A stretch of 64,000 nucleotides of DNA from Boswellia sacra (lineage: Eukaryota; Streptophyta; Magnoliopsida; Sapindales; Burseraceae). The DNA is taken from NCBI GenBank assembly GCA_013180625.2, contig SNVD02009237.1, positions 124,001 through 188,000 on the forward strand, written 5' to 3'. Below, in pieces: positions 1 through 11,929 of the stretch (the first letter of the stretch is position 1; the number at the start of each line of letters is the position of its first letter). The notes below the pieces were generated by a model. That model had not been told where the DNA came from, ran no database searches, and was given only the letters and a program-made list of their open reading frames with translations. Position numbers and translations under genes: made by a program.

Positions 1-135
1 TCATGTAATTAACCATTTTCTGTCATGCAGTTAATGCCCATTTTTCTGTCCATTTTCTATCATGTACCAGCCTATATAAAGGCTATTGCTAAATAATAGT
101 GATTAGCACTTTCTCCCTTATTTGTCTTCGTAACA
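1..135 (+). repeat. 5' LTR of copia-1, partial
   Basis: Aligns with 4592-4726 with scattered substitutions. It contains a TATA-like run (tatataaagg near 72) in the U3/R part and ends in TAACA at 131-135, the same terminus as the 3' LTR. Confidence 0.88.
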
Positions 136-139
136 CTAG

Positions 140-150
140 TATCAGAGCCA
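140..150 (+). other. Primer binding site of copia-1
   Basis: TATCAGAGCCA starts four bases after the LTR end. It matches the initiator tRNA-Met complementary site (TGGTATCAGAGC-type) used by most plant copia elements. Confidence 0.75.
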
Positions 151-296
151 ATTTGAAAGTGAGTCAAAGAGAGAAAGTGAGTAGGTGAGAGTCCTAGAAA
201 TGTGAGAGTCCATCAAAAAAAAGGGAAAAAGAAAGCAGCAGCTATATTTTCTATTCCACATCTGTTTTCTTTTCTTGCAAGAATAGTCGTAAACAG

Positions 297-3200
297 ATGG
301 CTTCTGAAAACTTTGTGCAGCCAGCTCCTCCACGATTTGGTGGTCATTATGACCATTGGAGCTTGCTGATGGAAAATTTTTTGAGGTCCAAAGAATACTG
401 GAATGTAGTTGAGTCTGGTGTAGCAGTATCTATCACTGGTGTGGCACTTACAGAGGTGAAAAAAACCGAGTTGGAAGGACTGAGGTTGAAGGATTTGAAG
501 GCAAAAAATTATTTGTTCCAGGCCCTTGATCAATCCATCTTGGAAACCATTCTCAGCAAAGAAACTTCCAAGAAATTTTGGGACTCTATGAAAAAGAAAT
601 TCCAAGGTTCAACACAGGCAAGACGGCAGCAGTTTCAAACACTTCGTTCAAAGTTTGAGATGCTTCAAATGAAATTGGGAGAGATTGCTTCTGAGTTCTT
701 CTCAAGAACTATGGCGATTATCAACAAGATACAGATTCATGGCGAGAAGATTGAGGATGTGATGATAATCGAGAAAATCCTTTGATCAATGATGCCAAAG
801 TTCAATTATGTGGTGTGTTCAATCGAAGAGTTAAAGAATCTTGATTAGCTCTCAATTGATGAATTGCAAGGTTTATTACTGGTTCATGAGCAAAAGTTGA
901 TCCAGCAGGACAACGAGGAGTAAGCTTCAAAGGCTTCTATCAATAATAATCCATCCTTGACACCTAGCAGAGGAGATCGGGGAAGAGGAAGAGGTCGTGG
1001 CAATAAGGATCGTAGGAACCAGCATCAAAATTCTGAAGAGAGTGAATCTTAAGAGAGAGAAAGAGGTCAAGGTGGCAACCATGCATCTTCCAACAGACCA
1101 AAGTCAGTAGACAGTCACAAGTGGAATGCTTTAGATGTCATAGATACGGTCATTATCAATCAGAATGTCGTACAAATATGTTTAGAGGATGTAGTGAGCA
1201 ATCTCACTATGTAGAGAAAGAAGAAGAAATCTCTTTGTTGATGACCTGTTATGTCAAGGAGGAAGCCAATCAAAATCTGTGCCATTTGGACATAGGTTGT
1301 AGTAATCACATGTGTGGCGATAAAACTACATTTTCAGAGTTGGATGAGACTTTCCATGATACTGTGAAGTTCGACGGCAATTCTAAAGTCTCCATTATGG
1401 GAAAGGAAAGGTAACAATCCGAGCCAAGAGAAATTCCTTGCAAAATATTTCTGATGTGTTATGTTTTCCATATTTGAAAGCGAAATTGCTTAGCACTGGC
1501 CAGTTACAAGAGAAAAGGTATGAAGTCTCTATCAAAGGAGGAGTTTGCAAAATATTAGATGAAAAATTGGGTCTGATTGTTCAGGTCAATATGACTACAA
1601 ATAGAATGTTTTTGTTGCATTTCAACAACATTTCTCATACCGGCTTCTCTACAAGACTAAAGGAAGAGACTTGACTGTAGAACTTTCGCTGTGGACATCT
1701 GAAGTTTGGTAGCTTAAAGACCTTACAACAAAAGAATATGGTGGATAGACTACCACAAATTGTTATACCTTCTCGAGTTTGTGATGAGTTAGCAAACAAC
1801 CTCACAATCAGTTTCCAAAAAGAAAATCTGAAAGAGTTAAGAAGGTGCTGGAACTAGTGCACTCCGACTTATGTGGGCCGATCACTCCAATGTCAAATGG
1901 AGGTAAAAGATATTTCATATCATTCATGGATGGTTTTAGTTGTAAAATCTGGGTTTATTTGCTAGATGAAAAATCCGAAGCTCTCACAGCTTTCAAAAGT
2001 TTCAAAGTTTTAATTGAGAAGGAAGCAGGCACTCCAATAAAAGTACTTCACATTGATCATGGTGGAGAGTATAATTCAGAAGAATTTGGTGATTTCTGTG
2101 AGAAGCAAGGAATACAAAGGCAATTGGTTACAGCCTATACACCACAACAGAAGGGTGTTTGCGAGAGAAAGAATTGCACAATTCTGAACATGGTGAGAAG
2201 TCTTTTGACAAGGAGTGGAGTTCTAAGAAATTTCTGGCCTGAAGTAGTCAATTGGAGCTCTCATACACTGAATAGAAGTCCAACTCTTACCGTTCAAGAA
2301 CACTGGAGGAAGCTTGGAGCAAACGTAGGCCGGCTGTGGATCACTTCAGAATTTTTGGGTGTATTGCATATGCCCATATTCCAGATATAAAAAGAAGAAA
2401 CCTTGATGACAAAGGAGAAAAATGCATTTTTCTTAGTGTTAGTGATCTTTCAAAAGCTTACAAATTATATAATCCTATCACCAAGAAAATTGTAATTAGT
2501 CGTGATGTCATTTTTTATGAAGAAAATACTTGGTCATGGAACTGCATTACAATTGGACAACAAGTTCTAGTAGATTTTGATGGTAAAAGTGAAGGAGAAA
2601 AACAATAGTCCCTACAACAGCAAATTCCAGCAGCTTCTGTACCTCAGAATTCACCAAGTGGAACGTCTACAACTACTGAAACTTCACCAACAACAACAGA
2701 ATCTGATGAACTTATTGATGCAGCAGCAAGTTCACATCCTCAACGTGCTAGAAAGAGGCCTGCATGGATGCAAGACTATGAAGTAACTTGTATTGACATG
2801 TCTGAAAATACTCTTTACATATTATGCTCTTTTTTCAGACTGTGATCCCATAACATTTAAGATTGTCGTGAAAGAATCGAAATGGCGCAAGCCTATAGAT
2901 GATGAAATTGCAGCCATAGAAAAGAATCACACTTGGGAATTGCCAGATCTACCAAAGGGGTAGAAAACTATCAGTGTCAAATGGGTTTATAAGACAAAAT
3001 TGAAAAAGAATGGTGAAGTTGATAAGTACAAGGCGCATCTAGTAGCAAAAGGATACAAGCAGGATTTTGGCATGGATTACAAAAAGGTTTTTGCTCCTAT
3101 TGCAAGGCATGATACAATCAAAAGAGTGATTACATTGGCAACACAAAATTCGTGGCCTATCTTCCAATTGGATGTCAAAGTAGCATTCTTGCATGGCGAT

Positions 3201-4421
3201 TTGGAAGAACAGGTATTTATCAATCAACCTCCTAGTTGTGTTAAGATTGGAAGTGAGCATAAAGTGTATAAATTAAAAAAAGGCTCTATATGCATTAAAA
3301 CAAGCTCCACGGGCTTGGTATAGTCATATAGATACGTATTTCTTGAAGGAAGGGTCTAAGAAGTGCCCTTATGAACATACACTTTACAATTGGAGATATA
3401 GGAAAGATGATTATTGTATGTTTATATGTAGATGATCTTGCATTTACTGGAAATGATGGTGTCATGTTTGATGGTTTCAAGAAATCTATGATGTTAGAGT
3501 TTGACATGTCTGATCTTGGAAAGATGCATTATTTTCTTGGTATTGAAGTAGAGCAAATCTGCTACTGGTATTTTTATCTCTCAAAAGAAATATGTGCAAG
3601 AAATTTTGGATAGGTTTGGAATGAAGAATTGTAATTCTGTAAACACACCAATAGAGTGTGGATTGAAGCTAAGCAGGGATCCTAAAGGAAAGAAGGTTGA
3701 CAATACACTTTACAAGCAAATTGTGGGGAGTTTAATGTATTTGACAACAACAAGGGCAGACATAATGTATTCTATGAGTCTTATAAGTAGATACATGGAG
3801 AATCCAAATAAGATGCATCTCCTTGCTACGAAGAGGATATTTGGCTGTTTGCAAGGAACTATTGAGTTCAGTTTACTCTACAAGAAAAGAAAAGCAACAG
3901 GCTTGATAGGCTTTACTGACAATGATTTTGCAGGAGACCAAGATGATAGAAGAAGCACATTGGGTTATGCTTTTATGCTAGGTTCAGGGGCTATTTCATG
4001 GTCTTCTAAGAAGCAGCCAATAGTTACACTATCGACTACTGAAGCTGAATTTGTGGCAGCAACCTCCTGTGCATGTCAAGCCATTAGGTTGAGAAAAATT
4101 CTTAAAGAGTTGTATTTCAAACAAAAGGGAGTAACTACAATTTATTGTGACAACAACTCTGCAATAAAGCTCTCTAAAAATCCTGTTCTGCACGAGCGAT
4201 GCAAGCATATAGACGTTAAGTATCATTACTTGAGAGATCTCACAAATGCTGGAAATGAAAACCAGATTGCTGATATTTTAACCAAGCCTCTCAAATTCCC
4301 TACAGTCCAAAGCTTTATGAGGCAGCTTGGTGCGTGTACTTCATCTAATCCAACTTCACAGATAGATCTTCAGAATTTCGCGCTTATTAAACCGAATGTT
4401 ATGTCTAGAACATCAGTCTAA
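297..4421 (+). pseudogene. copia-1 Gag-Pol polyprotein, degenerate
   Basis: The ATG at 297 opens a Gag region (UBN2-type, beginning MASENFVQPAPPRFGGHYDH) that stops at 783-785. The frame is then broken repeatedly. Recognisable in order are: an Arg/Gly-rich tract near 970-1010; a CCHC zinc knuckle (CFRCHRYGHYQSEC, from 1124); a protease site where the usual LDSG reads LDIG (about 1290); an integrase core with HSDLCGP, HIDHGGEY and CERKN supplying the D, D and E (1860-2170); an RT with QLDVKVAFLHGDL (about 3170) and YVDDL (about 3425); and an RNase H with an intact C-terminal reading frame 3594-4421 containing TEAEF and ADILTKPL. The protease change and several stops mean no functional polyprotein can be made. 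The family assignment is certain, the lineage is not. Confidence 0.93.
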
Positions 4422-4430
4422 GGGAGGGAT
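4420..4430 (+). other. Polypurine tract of copia-1
   Basis: aagggagggat lies directly against the TG of the 3' LTR and overlaps the stop of the RNase H frame, as expected for second-strand priming. Confidence 0.75.
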
Positions 4431-4726
4431 TGTTGAATAAAGTATTTTGCAATTTTTAATTTATGTTAATCATTAGCTTGGGTTGTCCTAGTCTTTAGGA
4501 TTGTGATTATTTTCTGCAAAACATGGTCCACTTACAGAACATGGTTCATAATTTCCTAGGCTTTAGGAATTTGTTGAGCACGTTAGTGCCTATTATCTCT
4601 GCCCATTTTCTGTCATGTAGTTAGTGCCTATTTTTCTATCCATTTTCTATCATGTACCAGCCTTTATACAGGCTATTGCTAAATAATAGTGATTAGCACT
4701 TTCTCCATTCTTTTGTCTTCATAACA
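4431..4726 (+). repeat. 3' LTR of copia-1 (296 bp)
   Basis: Begins TGTTGAATAAAG after the purine tract and ends ATAACA. Its last 135 bases match the start of the window. It is short for a copia LTR but within range. Confidence 0.88.
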
Positions 4727-5400
4727 CTATCCAAGTTGAGCTGAACAGGAAGCAACTCAAGCTAAATTCCATAATTTTTAAAGTTAATCGCCTAGTCAAG
4801 TCTCCAGAACAATGCTTAAAATTGACAAGCAAGTTGCAAAAGTTGCCAATTTCGAATTGAAATAGAGCAATTAGGATCGTTTTACAACACTAATATCAGC
4901 CAATCTATTAGATTTCACCACAAAGTCAATTAAATTTCAACACTTTTTGGAACTCTGCATAAAATTGTCCTCACAATGCAATCTCCCCAATTCTTGAGAC
5001 TTTCCAACGCCATGTCATAACTACAAATTTCATAATATGTACTTTCGTAACAAACTCACATGCCAAATTTTCTTCTTTTTCAAATCAATTTGATTCAATT
5101 TCAACTGAAATAAGCAATTTGAAAAAGCAAACCTCCAAATTCCAAACAGACACCATCATCGAATGAAATAACAATTAAACTAATAACAATAGAATTTTCA
5201 TAGGAGGCGTTTCAAATTACCTGGGCCGAGGCAACATTGCGGCTCTGAATAAAGTTGGTTGTTGAGACCGTGAAGGGTTTTGGGCAGAAGTCTCAATGCA
5301 AAGTCCTGGTATCACAGCGACAATATTGGTGGAAGAAGAGCGGCACGCTGAGTATTTTTGAAGAAGAAGAGGAATAGAGACGACAAAGAATACATCTTTT
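4727..5400 (-). other. Possible first exon and intron of a minus-strand gene, cut by copia-1
   Basis: Read on the minus strand, 5400 to 5218 is comparatively GC-rich and leader-like. It ends ..CTCGGCCCAG directly before GTAATTTG, a good donor context, and 5217 to 4727 then looks like AT-rich intron. A short frame MLPRPR could start just before the donor. No known protein is recognisable. If real, the rest of the gene lies beyond the left window edge and copia-1 sits in its first intron. This could also be chance. Confidence 0.25.
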
Positions 5401-5417
5401 ATTTATTTTATTAATTT

Positions 5418-5563
5418 AGTGTTTTTATTTTTAATTAAATTTAAAGATATGTAATTAATTTTAAATTATTTTAAATTTAAAAAAAATATACGGTATAGAT
5501 TAAATATAAATTATATTAAAAAATATGTAATACATAAAATAAGATTTAAATTCATAAAAAAAC
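5418..5563. mobile_element. Degenerate MITE, same family as 26114-26286 and 35262-35434
   Basis: The core (gatatgtaattaattttaaa, then aaatataaattatattaaaa, then aagatttaaattcataaa) aligns with the better-preserved copy at 35262-35434. The termini are eroded and no target duplication is visible. Confidence 0.45.
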
Positions 5564-5875
5564 ATAACCTAATTTATTTTAAGAAAAATTAAATTTTAGA
5601 GAATATAAAAAAAGATAATTTTAAAATTATAAAAATATATTAATAATTTATAATTATTTTATTAATTAAAGGAGGTTCGAAAGAGTAATTACGGGGGTTT
5701 AAATAACAACGCTCCATAAACAATTCACAATCTTACTGAGTTTTTTTATTTAAGCGCAAGATATTTTATTAGTTATCTCAAATGCATAAATTGGGAGGCT
5801 CTTAATGTAAATTAAAGAGTTAGGAAGCATTTTTATTAACAGAAAATGATGGATAAATGGATTCATCACTTATAT
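5564..5875. other. AT-rich intergenic DNA, nothing recognised
   Basis: No open frame, RNA gene or repeat structure could be seen between the MITE remnant and the start of the duplicated segment. Confidence 0.6.
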
Positions 5876-6346
5876 GGGGAAACATGGAGACAAATCTTTT
5901 AAAAATAAACAATAACTACAAAAATTTATGGTTTAATTGCTACTTATTTCATTAAACCTGAAGTAATTCCTTTGTCCATCTTCAAAAAAATAATTAAACT
6001 TATTGATGGATTTTTTAAAAAATTAATCAATTTTTTTAAAAGTTCAGATACTTGGTCAACCTCTCGATAGATCAACAACTTTTATTGACAGTAGAGCTCC
6101 AGTAGAGCTCAATAGAAATTTTTCGAATATTATAGAGATATTTAAAAAAGAAAAAAAAGGGAGATTATCGAGGGTCTCCAGCCCTGTGATTAACTTTAAA
6201 GAGCCTCAATATTTTTGCACCTTCCTAGTCTAAACCCAATTTAACAGATTTAACAGATTAAGGGAAATTCTGTCAAAACATAATTTAACCAAACCTTTAG
6301 AAAGGCTAAATTCTTCCACCTGACCGACACTTTACCCCCTTAAGTC
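5876..6346 (+). repeat. Upstream flank of RNA-binding-protein copy A (segmental duplication)
   Basis: Aligns along its whole length with 25553-26031, including long identical runs such as the one beginning 'gtgattaactttaaagagcc'. Together with 21222-22935 it forms copy A of a tandem duplication. The two halves are now separated by the hAT insertion. Confidence 0.88.
6339..6346. repeat. Left target-site duplication of hAT-1
   Basis: CTTAAGTC. The right copy at 21222-21229 is CTTAATTC (7 of 8 match). The uninterrupted paralogous site at 26024-26031 is CTTAAGTC, confirming that this is the original target. Confidence 0.9.
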
Positions 6347-6359
6347 TAGGGATGGCAAT
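6347..6359 (+). repeat. Left terminal inverted repeat of hAT-1
   Basis: TAGGGATGGCAAT, 12 of 13 identical to the inverted right end. Followed by a GC-rich subterminal block to about 6530. Confidence 0.9.
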
Positions 6360-6639
6360 TTACCCCGCCGGGTCCGAGGCCCCAGTTTGTCCCGGACCAA
6401 TGGGGCGGGGTAAGACCCGCCCTAAAACTATTTTGAGGAGGGTCTGGGGCATAATAAGTCTGCCCCGATCGAGGTGGGTCCAGGTCCGGGTCTAGTACTA
6501 AGCCCCGTTCGACCCACCCCGTCCCGCACAGTATAAGGGTATATATGATAAAAAATAAAATAAGAAGACTTAAATGATATTATTAGGGGTGATTGTGACA
6601 CGTTTGGATATATTAGGATATGAATTAATTATGCTAACC

Positions 6640-6647
6640 TATATAAA
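6640..6647 (+). promoter_or_regulatory. TATA box of the hAT-1 transposase gene
   Basis: TATATAAA about 40 bp before the CT-rich leader. No other good TATA box lies between the left terminus and the transposase start. Confidence 0.5.
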
Positions 6648-6679
6648 GAAAAAAAAAATTTCCTAACCCTAAATCACCC

Positions 6680-7020
6680 AAACGCCTCCTCTCCTCTCCT
6701 CTATCCTCTCTGCCTCTCGTTAGCGGCCTCGGCCGATTGGCCCTCCTCCGTAGCAGCTCTACTCTCGCACAGCCACTCTGCAGATCCGCTCTCTGCCTCT
6801 ATCACTGTTCTCGGCCCTTCTCCGCAGATCCGCTCTCCGCAGATCTGCTCACGAGATCGACTCCATTCGCGTTCTCGGCCGATCCGCTCTCTCACAGCCA
6901 CTCCGCCGCAACTCTGCTCTCGCACAGCCAGTCCGTCGCAGCTCCGCTCTCGCACAACCACTCTGATCGGCCCTCCTCTGCAGCAGTTCTGTTCTCGCAC
7001 AACGAGATCAATTGTTCTGG
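6680..7020 (+). promoter_or_regulatory. GC-rich leader of hAT-1 with repeated CTCTCGCACA motif
   Basis: A C/T-rich tract with five near-copies of gctctcgcacagccac (about 6770, 6887, 6918, 6945 and 6990). It fits the untranslated leader of the transposase mRNA. An untranslated intron probably runs from near 7020 to the AG at 8501-8503. The open frames here (6701-7261, both strands) are low-complexity by-products. Confidence 0.4.
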
Positions 7021-8509
7021 TAAATTGTTCATGGACCATCTATTGCCTCTGATTTTTGACAAAAGTGGTTATTGTTCTGGTAAATTCGATAAACCATTTG
7101 CAACGAATGCAGCTCTATCTTTAGTTCTCTCTGATTGTTGTCTGCATGCATGCAATTTGTTGATAAATGTTTTAACTTATGTGAAAATTATCTTTATCAT
7201 TTTCGGTACCCATACGAAACCAGTTTATGATTGCCATATTTTTATTATCGCACCGGACTAGAAATTAGGATTTGTTTTTATTTTTAAATTCATTTGTTCA
7301 AAACATTGTATAGAATTGCAATCCCCAATATTAGGCTCGGCAATTATACTCTTTTGAAGTTGGCAGCTTAGTTACTTGACTTGGTTACTTTACTGGCTGC
7401 CAAAGAAAGTATCAAGCTTTTAATGAATACTTTTATCTTGTTTGATTCTTATGTAATCTTTGATTTTATCTTCTCTTATTACTAAACTACTGGATAAATC
7501 ATTAACAAAACAGATTTTCTTCAAACAAGGATGCAGCCAAGGGCCCAAGGTTTTGGCTGATAAGCCCAGCTGGTGGTGTGTTGCTGTTTGATTGCCATGC
7601 TTTAAGGTTTGCTGATTGATGATGTATGGCTGAGCACGTCTTTAGCTCAGGTGAATCGACCCAATGGAGGATTGAATACACTGTTCTTCAAAGACATCCG
7701 TGGGTTGGCCTGTGGTTATCTGATTGAAGTTGCTTGCCCATATAAAGAGCGACGCAGGCTGGTTAAAGTGAAGCGAACTAATATAAAAGTCAATCAAGGT
7801 TTGTTAGTTAGATTTTGCACTTGTTTTATGGCTGATCATTGTATTCAAGTTTGAGTCAGTTTTACAAGTGCATTAGTGTAAAAGGGTTCAAGAAGTGAAC
7901 TGTTTGCTCAGCTTTAGAATGAAGTTTGATACTACAACCTATAATGAATAAGTTTTAACTGATTTTATAATTTTATTTTGGCATAAGTTACATAACATTC
8001 AAAATAAAAAATTGAAATAATGGAATGTACAATGAAAAGGGTAATTTAGAAATTATATAAGATTGAGAAGATAATCAATTTAAAAATTTTAATAGTATAA
8101 AATTGAAATTAGGAATCATCAATTGCCATTCGCATTTTTTTTAGCTTAAATCACAAAACAAATTAAGAACCACCTTTTATGACAACTAGTAGATGGCCAA
8201 GCTAAACTAAGTGCATGAAGTTTCTGTAATATTTTCCAATGCATGCTTTACTTTCTTAATAATATTTTTAGAATTTTGATCAAAGCTAAGTGCATGAAGT
8301 TTCTGTCAAAACTGAGAGTAACCAATGATAACACAGCAAAATCAAGACACTATTTTCAATGCTTTCTGCCACTAATAATATTTTCAGAATCTTGATCAAA
8401 GAAAATATGCATTCTTGTTGTAATTTTTTATTCAAATTCGTGCCTAAATTATATATTTTTCGTACTTAATTTAATCTTAAATTTTTTTTGTGATTGTTTT
8501 AGGTAAACA
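7021..8509 (+). other. Leader intron region of hAT-1
   Basis: AT-rich sequence ending in tgattgttttag just before the transposase ATG. A short open frame at 7609-7854 followed by a GT could be an exon picked up by the element, but I recognise no family in it. Confidence 0.4.
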
Positions 8510-10492
8510 ATGTCTTCACAATCACAAGAAGCGGGAATGTCAAATACCCAAAACTTCAGTGGTGATTTAAACATTGATAAAGACTCTGAAATTGCTGTAT
8601 CTACTAGTAAGAGAGGATTAGAACAAGATGATGATGATTTGTCTCAATATAGCAAAAGGTCTAGGACCGCATCACAAGTTTGGCAACATTTTACAAAGCT
8701 AGTTAGTGATGGAGTACCAAAAGCACGTTGTAACCATTGTGCGACAAAATTAGTTGCTAGGGCTTCAGATGGCACCTCTCATTTAAGTAAGCATTTGAAG
8801 AGATGTCGTCGAGCTAATCAACTAACCATGGAGCAAAGCATTTTGAAATTTCAACAACAAAATGATGGAACTCTCACAAACTTGGCGTGCCATGATAAAG
8901 ATGCTTTTGAGAAAGATGTTTGTAGGGCTTTAGTTGCAAAAATGATTGTTTTGCATGAGCTTCCATTGCAATTTGTTGAGTTTGAGGGCTTTAGGGAAAT
9001 GATGAATTATGCTCAACCCTTGTTTGGTACCATGAGTAGAAACACTTTGAAGAATGAAATATTCAAGTTGTTTGAAAGTGAGAAAAAGAAGACAATGGAA
9101 GTATTGGAGAACTTACAAGGGCGGATAACTATAACAACTGACATGTGGACTTCTAGCAACCAAAAGAAAGGATACATGGTTATAACAGCCCATTTCATTG
9201 ACAATTCATGGAAACTTCGTAATCGAATTTTGAGGTATATTCAAGCTTGCACCTTTATCTTATTTTATTGATTTAATTATATTAATTATAGTTTCTCATA
9301 ATTTTATGTTTATAATTATTAGGTTCGTATATGTGCCAGCACCACATACGGCAGAATGTCTTATACAAGTGTTGATTGATTGCTTATATGATTGAAATTT
9401 GGAAAGGAAATTATCTACTTTAACTGTAGATAATTGTTCTACCAATGATGCTATGATAAAACAAATACTTGATAAATTATGTGATAGGCATTTGATGTTG
9501 GGTGGGAAATTTTTTCACATGCGGTGTTGTGCTCATATATTGAACCTAATAGTTAAAGACGGATTAGAAGTCATTGGAAATGGCATTGAAAAGGTTAGGG
9601 ATAGTGTTGCTTTTTGGACATCTACACCTAAAAGAATTGAAAAGTTTGAAGAGACGGCACGTCACTTGAAAGTGACATTTAGTAAAACATTATCTCTTGA
9701 TTGTAAAACTAGGTGGAACTATACTTATAAGATATTGAGTATAGCTTTGGCCTATAAAGATGTGTTTATTCGCTTAAAGGAACGTGATAGTCAATATATA
9801 AATTTGCCTAAGGAAGAGGAGTGGTCAGCAGCAAAACTTGTGTGTGATCATTTGAAAAAGTTCAATAAGTTGACTGAAATTTTTTGTGGAACAAATTATC
9901 CAACAGCAAACAAGTTTTTTCCAAAAATTGGTGACTTAAGATTATCTTTGACATCTTGGCTTACGTCTCCTTCTGAAAAGATTCACAAAATGGCTAATGC
10001 AATGATAGAAAAATTTGAAAAATATTGGAATGTTATCCATGGAGTGTTCGGTGTGGCTGTGGTTTTGGATCCTAGGTGTAAAATGGTAATGGTAGAGTTT
10101 GTATATAAGAAGATTTATGGAGATGATGCTTTTGAGTATATTGAGAGAGTGCGACTTCTTTGTGAAGACTTGGTGATAGATTATCAATGTGCATTAGGAT
10201 TGGGTAATGAGCAAAGGGAATTTGTTGTAAATTTATCACATAAAGGGGATGTTATAGGAAACGATGCATCAAGTGAGTTTGATATTGAATATGAAAAATT
10301 TAAAGAGAGCACTAATATGGGATTGCAAAAAAAGTCTGAATTAGATATTTATTTAGAGGATCATGTAGTTAGTGGTCCTGATTTTGATGTTTTACTTTGG
10401 TGGAAAATGAATAAAAGTAAGTTTCCTGTATTATCCACTATTGCTACAGATGTACTGGCCATCCCGGTATCCACAGTTCCATCTGAGTCTGC

Positions 10493-11914
10493 TGATGCGT
10501 TCGAAACTAGCAAGTATACTAGTCGCACAAGTAATAAAGTGATAAGTAGATATCATTCCCACGAGGATTGATTCTAATTGAATTTGTTATTTTCCAGCAA
10601 TAATAAACTAAACAGGGGGGGTTTTGTTGATTGATTAACTAAACTTAATACGAAAGCAAATGAAGAATAACACAAAGCAAAGTTAAAATGGAGTGAAAAA
10701 TCAATGAGAGACACTTGGTTAAGAGTTCATTCTCTGCCACAAGATATGAATTTGTGAATTAACATAGAATTGTAATCCAATTACAGCATTGAAGTTATCA
10801 ACCGTAGATAACAACAAGCTCTGTTATCCCAATCTTTCCTTACTTGTTGTTAAATAAAACAAGCTCTTTATTTAATCTCTATCCATTAAACAACCTAGAA
10901 CAAGCTCTCTAAGGTTAATTCAATGGAAGCATTACGATGAGAAAGATAGGTTGATCTAAGCAATAATCACACAAGTTCAGATTATTTAACCTAGGTTGTA
11001 TTTTCCAATTGCAATCTCTGACCACAATTTTGCTACTAATGATTGGAAATTCATGACAATTACGGATCAAGATTTCTAATCTAGCAATAGACAACAACAG
11101 ATTATATTCAGTTGGACATCCAAATACAATCAGTAAGCAATCATAAGCATTAGATATGGGAAAATACAAGCACCTTCAATTAGAGAATTGGATAAAAATT
11201 TCTTACACAATCAACTCACAAAATCCATATCAAGGGCTTTGAAATCACCCTCAACCAATTCAGATTTAGTTAAACATATTCAATCAGAATAACAAATACA
11301 ATACAGAGAAATTCCAGAATTGAAAAGGAAAGAAAGAACTTAGCAAATTCTTTGAAAATCTTCTTTGTAGATGAATCTTCTGGAATTGTAGTTCCTCCTC
11401 TTTCAAAATCTTCTTTCTCCTTCAAGAACTCCAAGGGATGAGAGAAATCCAGAAATGCAGCCTCCTCCCACGTTTTCCCCTCTTCAAGTTATGAAAATAA
11501 AACCCTAAAAGGTGTTTAAATACTCTGCTACAGTAACTTGCTACAGTGTCCCGTATTATACATGCTACAGTGATTTGTGGAATTACATTTCTATACTTCT
11601 CACACGTTTTGATTATAACTTTGGTTACACTGAATGGATTATAAACCGTAAATTTCTCAGAAAATAGACGTCGAGAGTTTCCAACGGTATTATAATACGT
11701 TCATCGGGTTCCATTGTATATCAATACATTAAATCCGAGAATATGGTTGACTCGCAGATGGGTGAACAAAATGAAGGGTTTATTCCATTTTTGTGCCAAG
11801 TTGTCCCAAACTCCTACAATTCAAAACACAACAAAAACATAAAAATAACAAAGAATATAGCAAGAAACAGGACAAAATTGATTAGAAAATGACTATATAA
11901 TTAGGACACCTATC
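10493..11914 (-). repeat. 3' LTR of the Athila-like element
   Basis: 1422 bp, matching 18962-20380. The first 1.1 kb is almost identical to the other LTR, but the last 300 bp (11600-11914) shows many single-base indels relative to it. Confidence 0.93.
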
Positions 11915-11929
11915 AATTCCCCCCACACT
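11915..11929 (-). other. Polypurine tract of the Athila-like element
   Basis: Read on the minus strand as tagtgtggggggaat, abutting the 3' LTR. Its position fixes the element's orientation. Confidence 0.75.

Larger units (their letters stand above)
1..4726 (+). mobile_element. Ty1/copia LTR retrotransposon (copia-1), 5' end outside window
   Basis: The first 135 bases match the last 135 bases of an LTR that ends at 4726. Between them lie a tRNA-Met-type primer site, gag, zinc knuckle, protease, integrase, reverse transcriptase and RNase H remnants in copia order, then a purine tract. The integrase-before-RT order defines Ty1/copia. Many stops and frameshifts show it is dead. By comparison with the 3' LTR, about 160 bases of the 5' LTR lie left of the window, so the 5' target duplication cannot be checked. 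Confidence 0.93.

Noticed and set aside
6701..7261. Overlapping open frames on both strands in the GC-rich leader of hAT-1
   Set aside because: They are translations of a short repeated CT-rich motif, show no protein domain, and lie between the TATA box and the transposase start.
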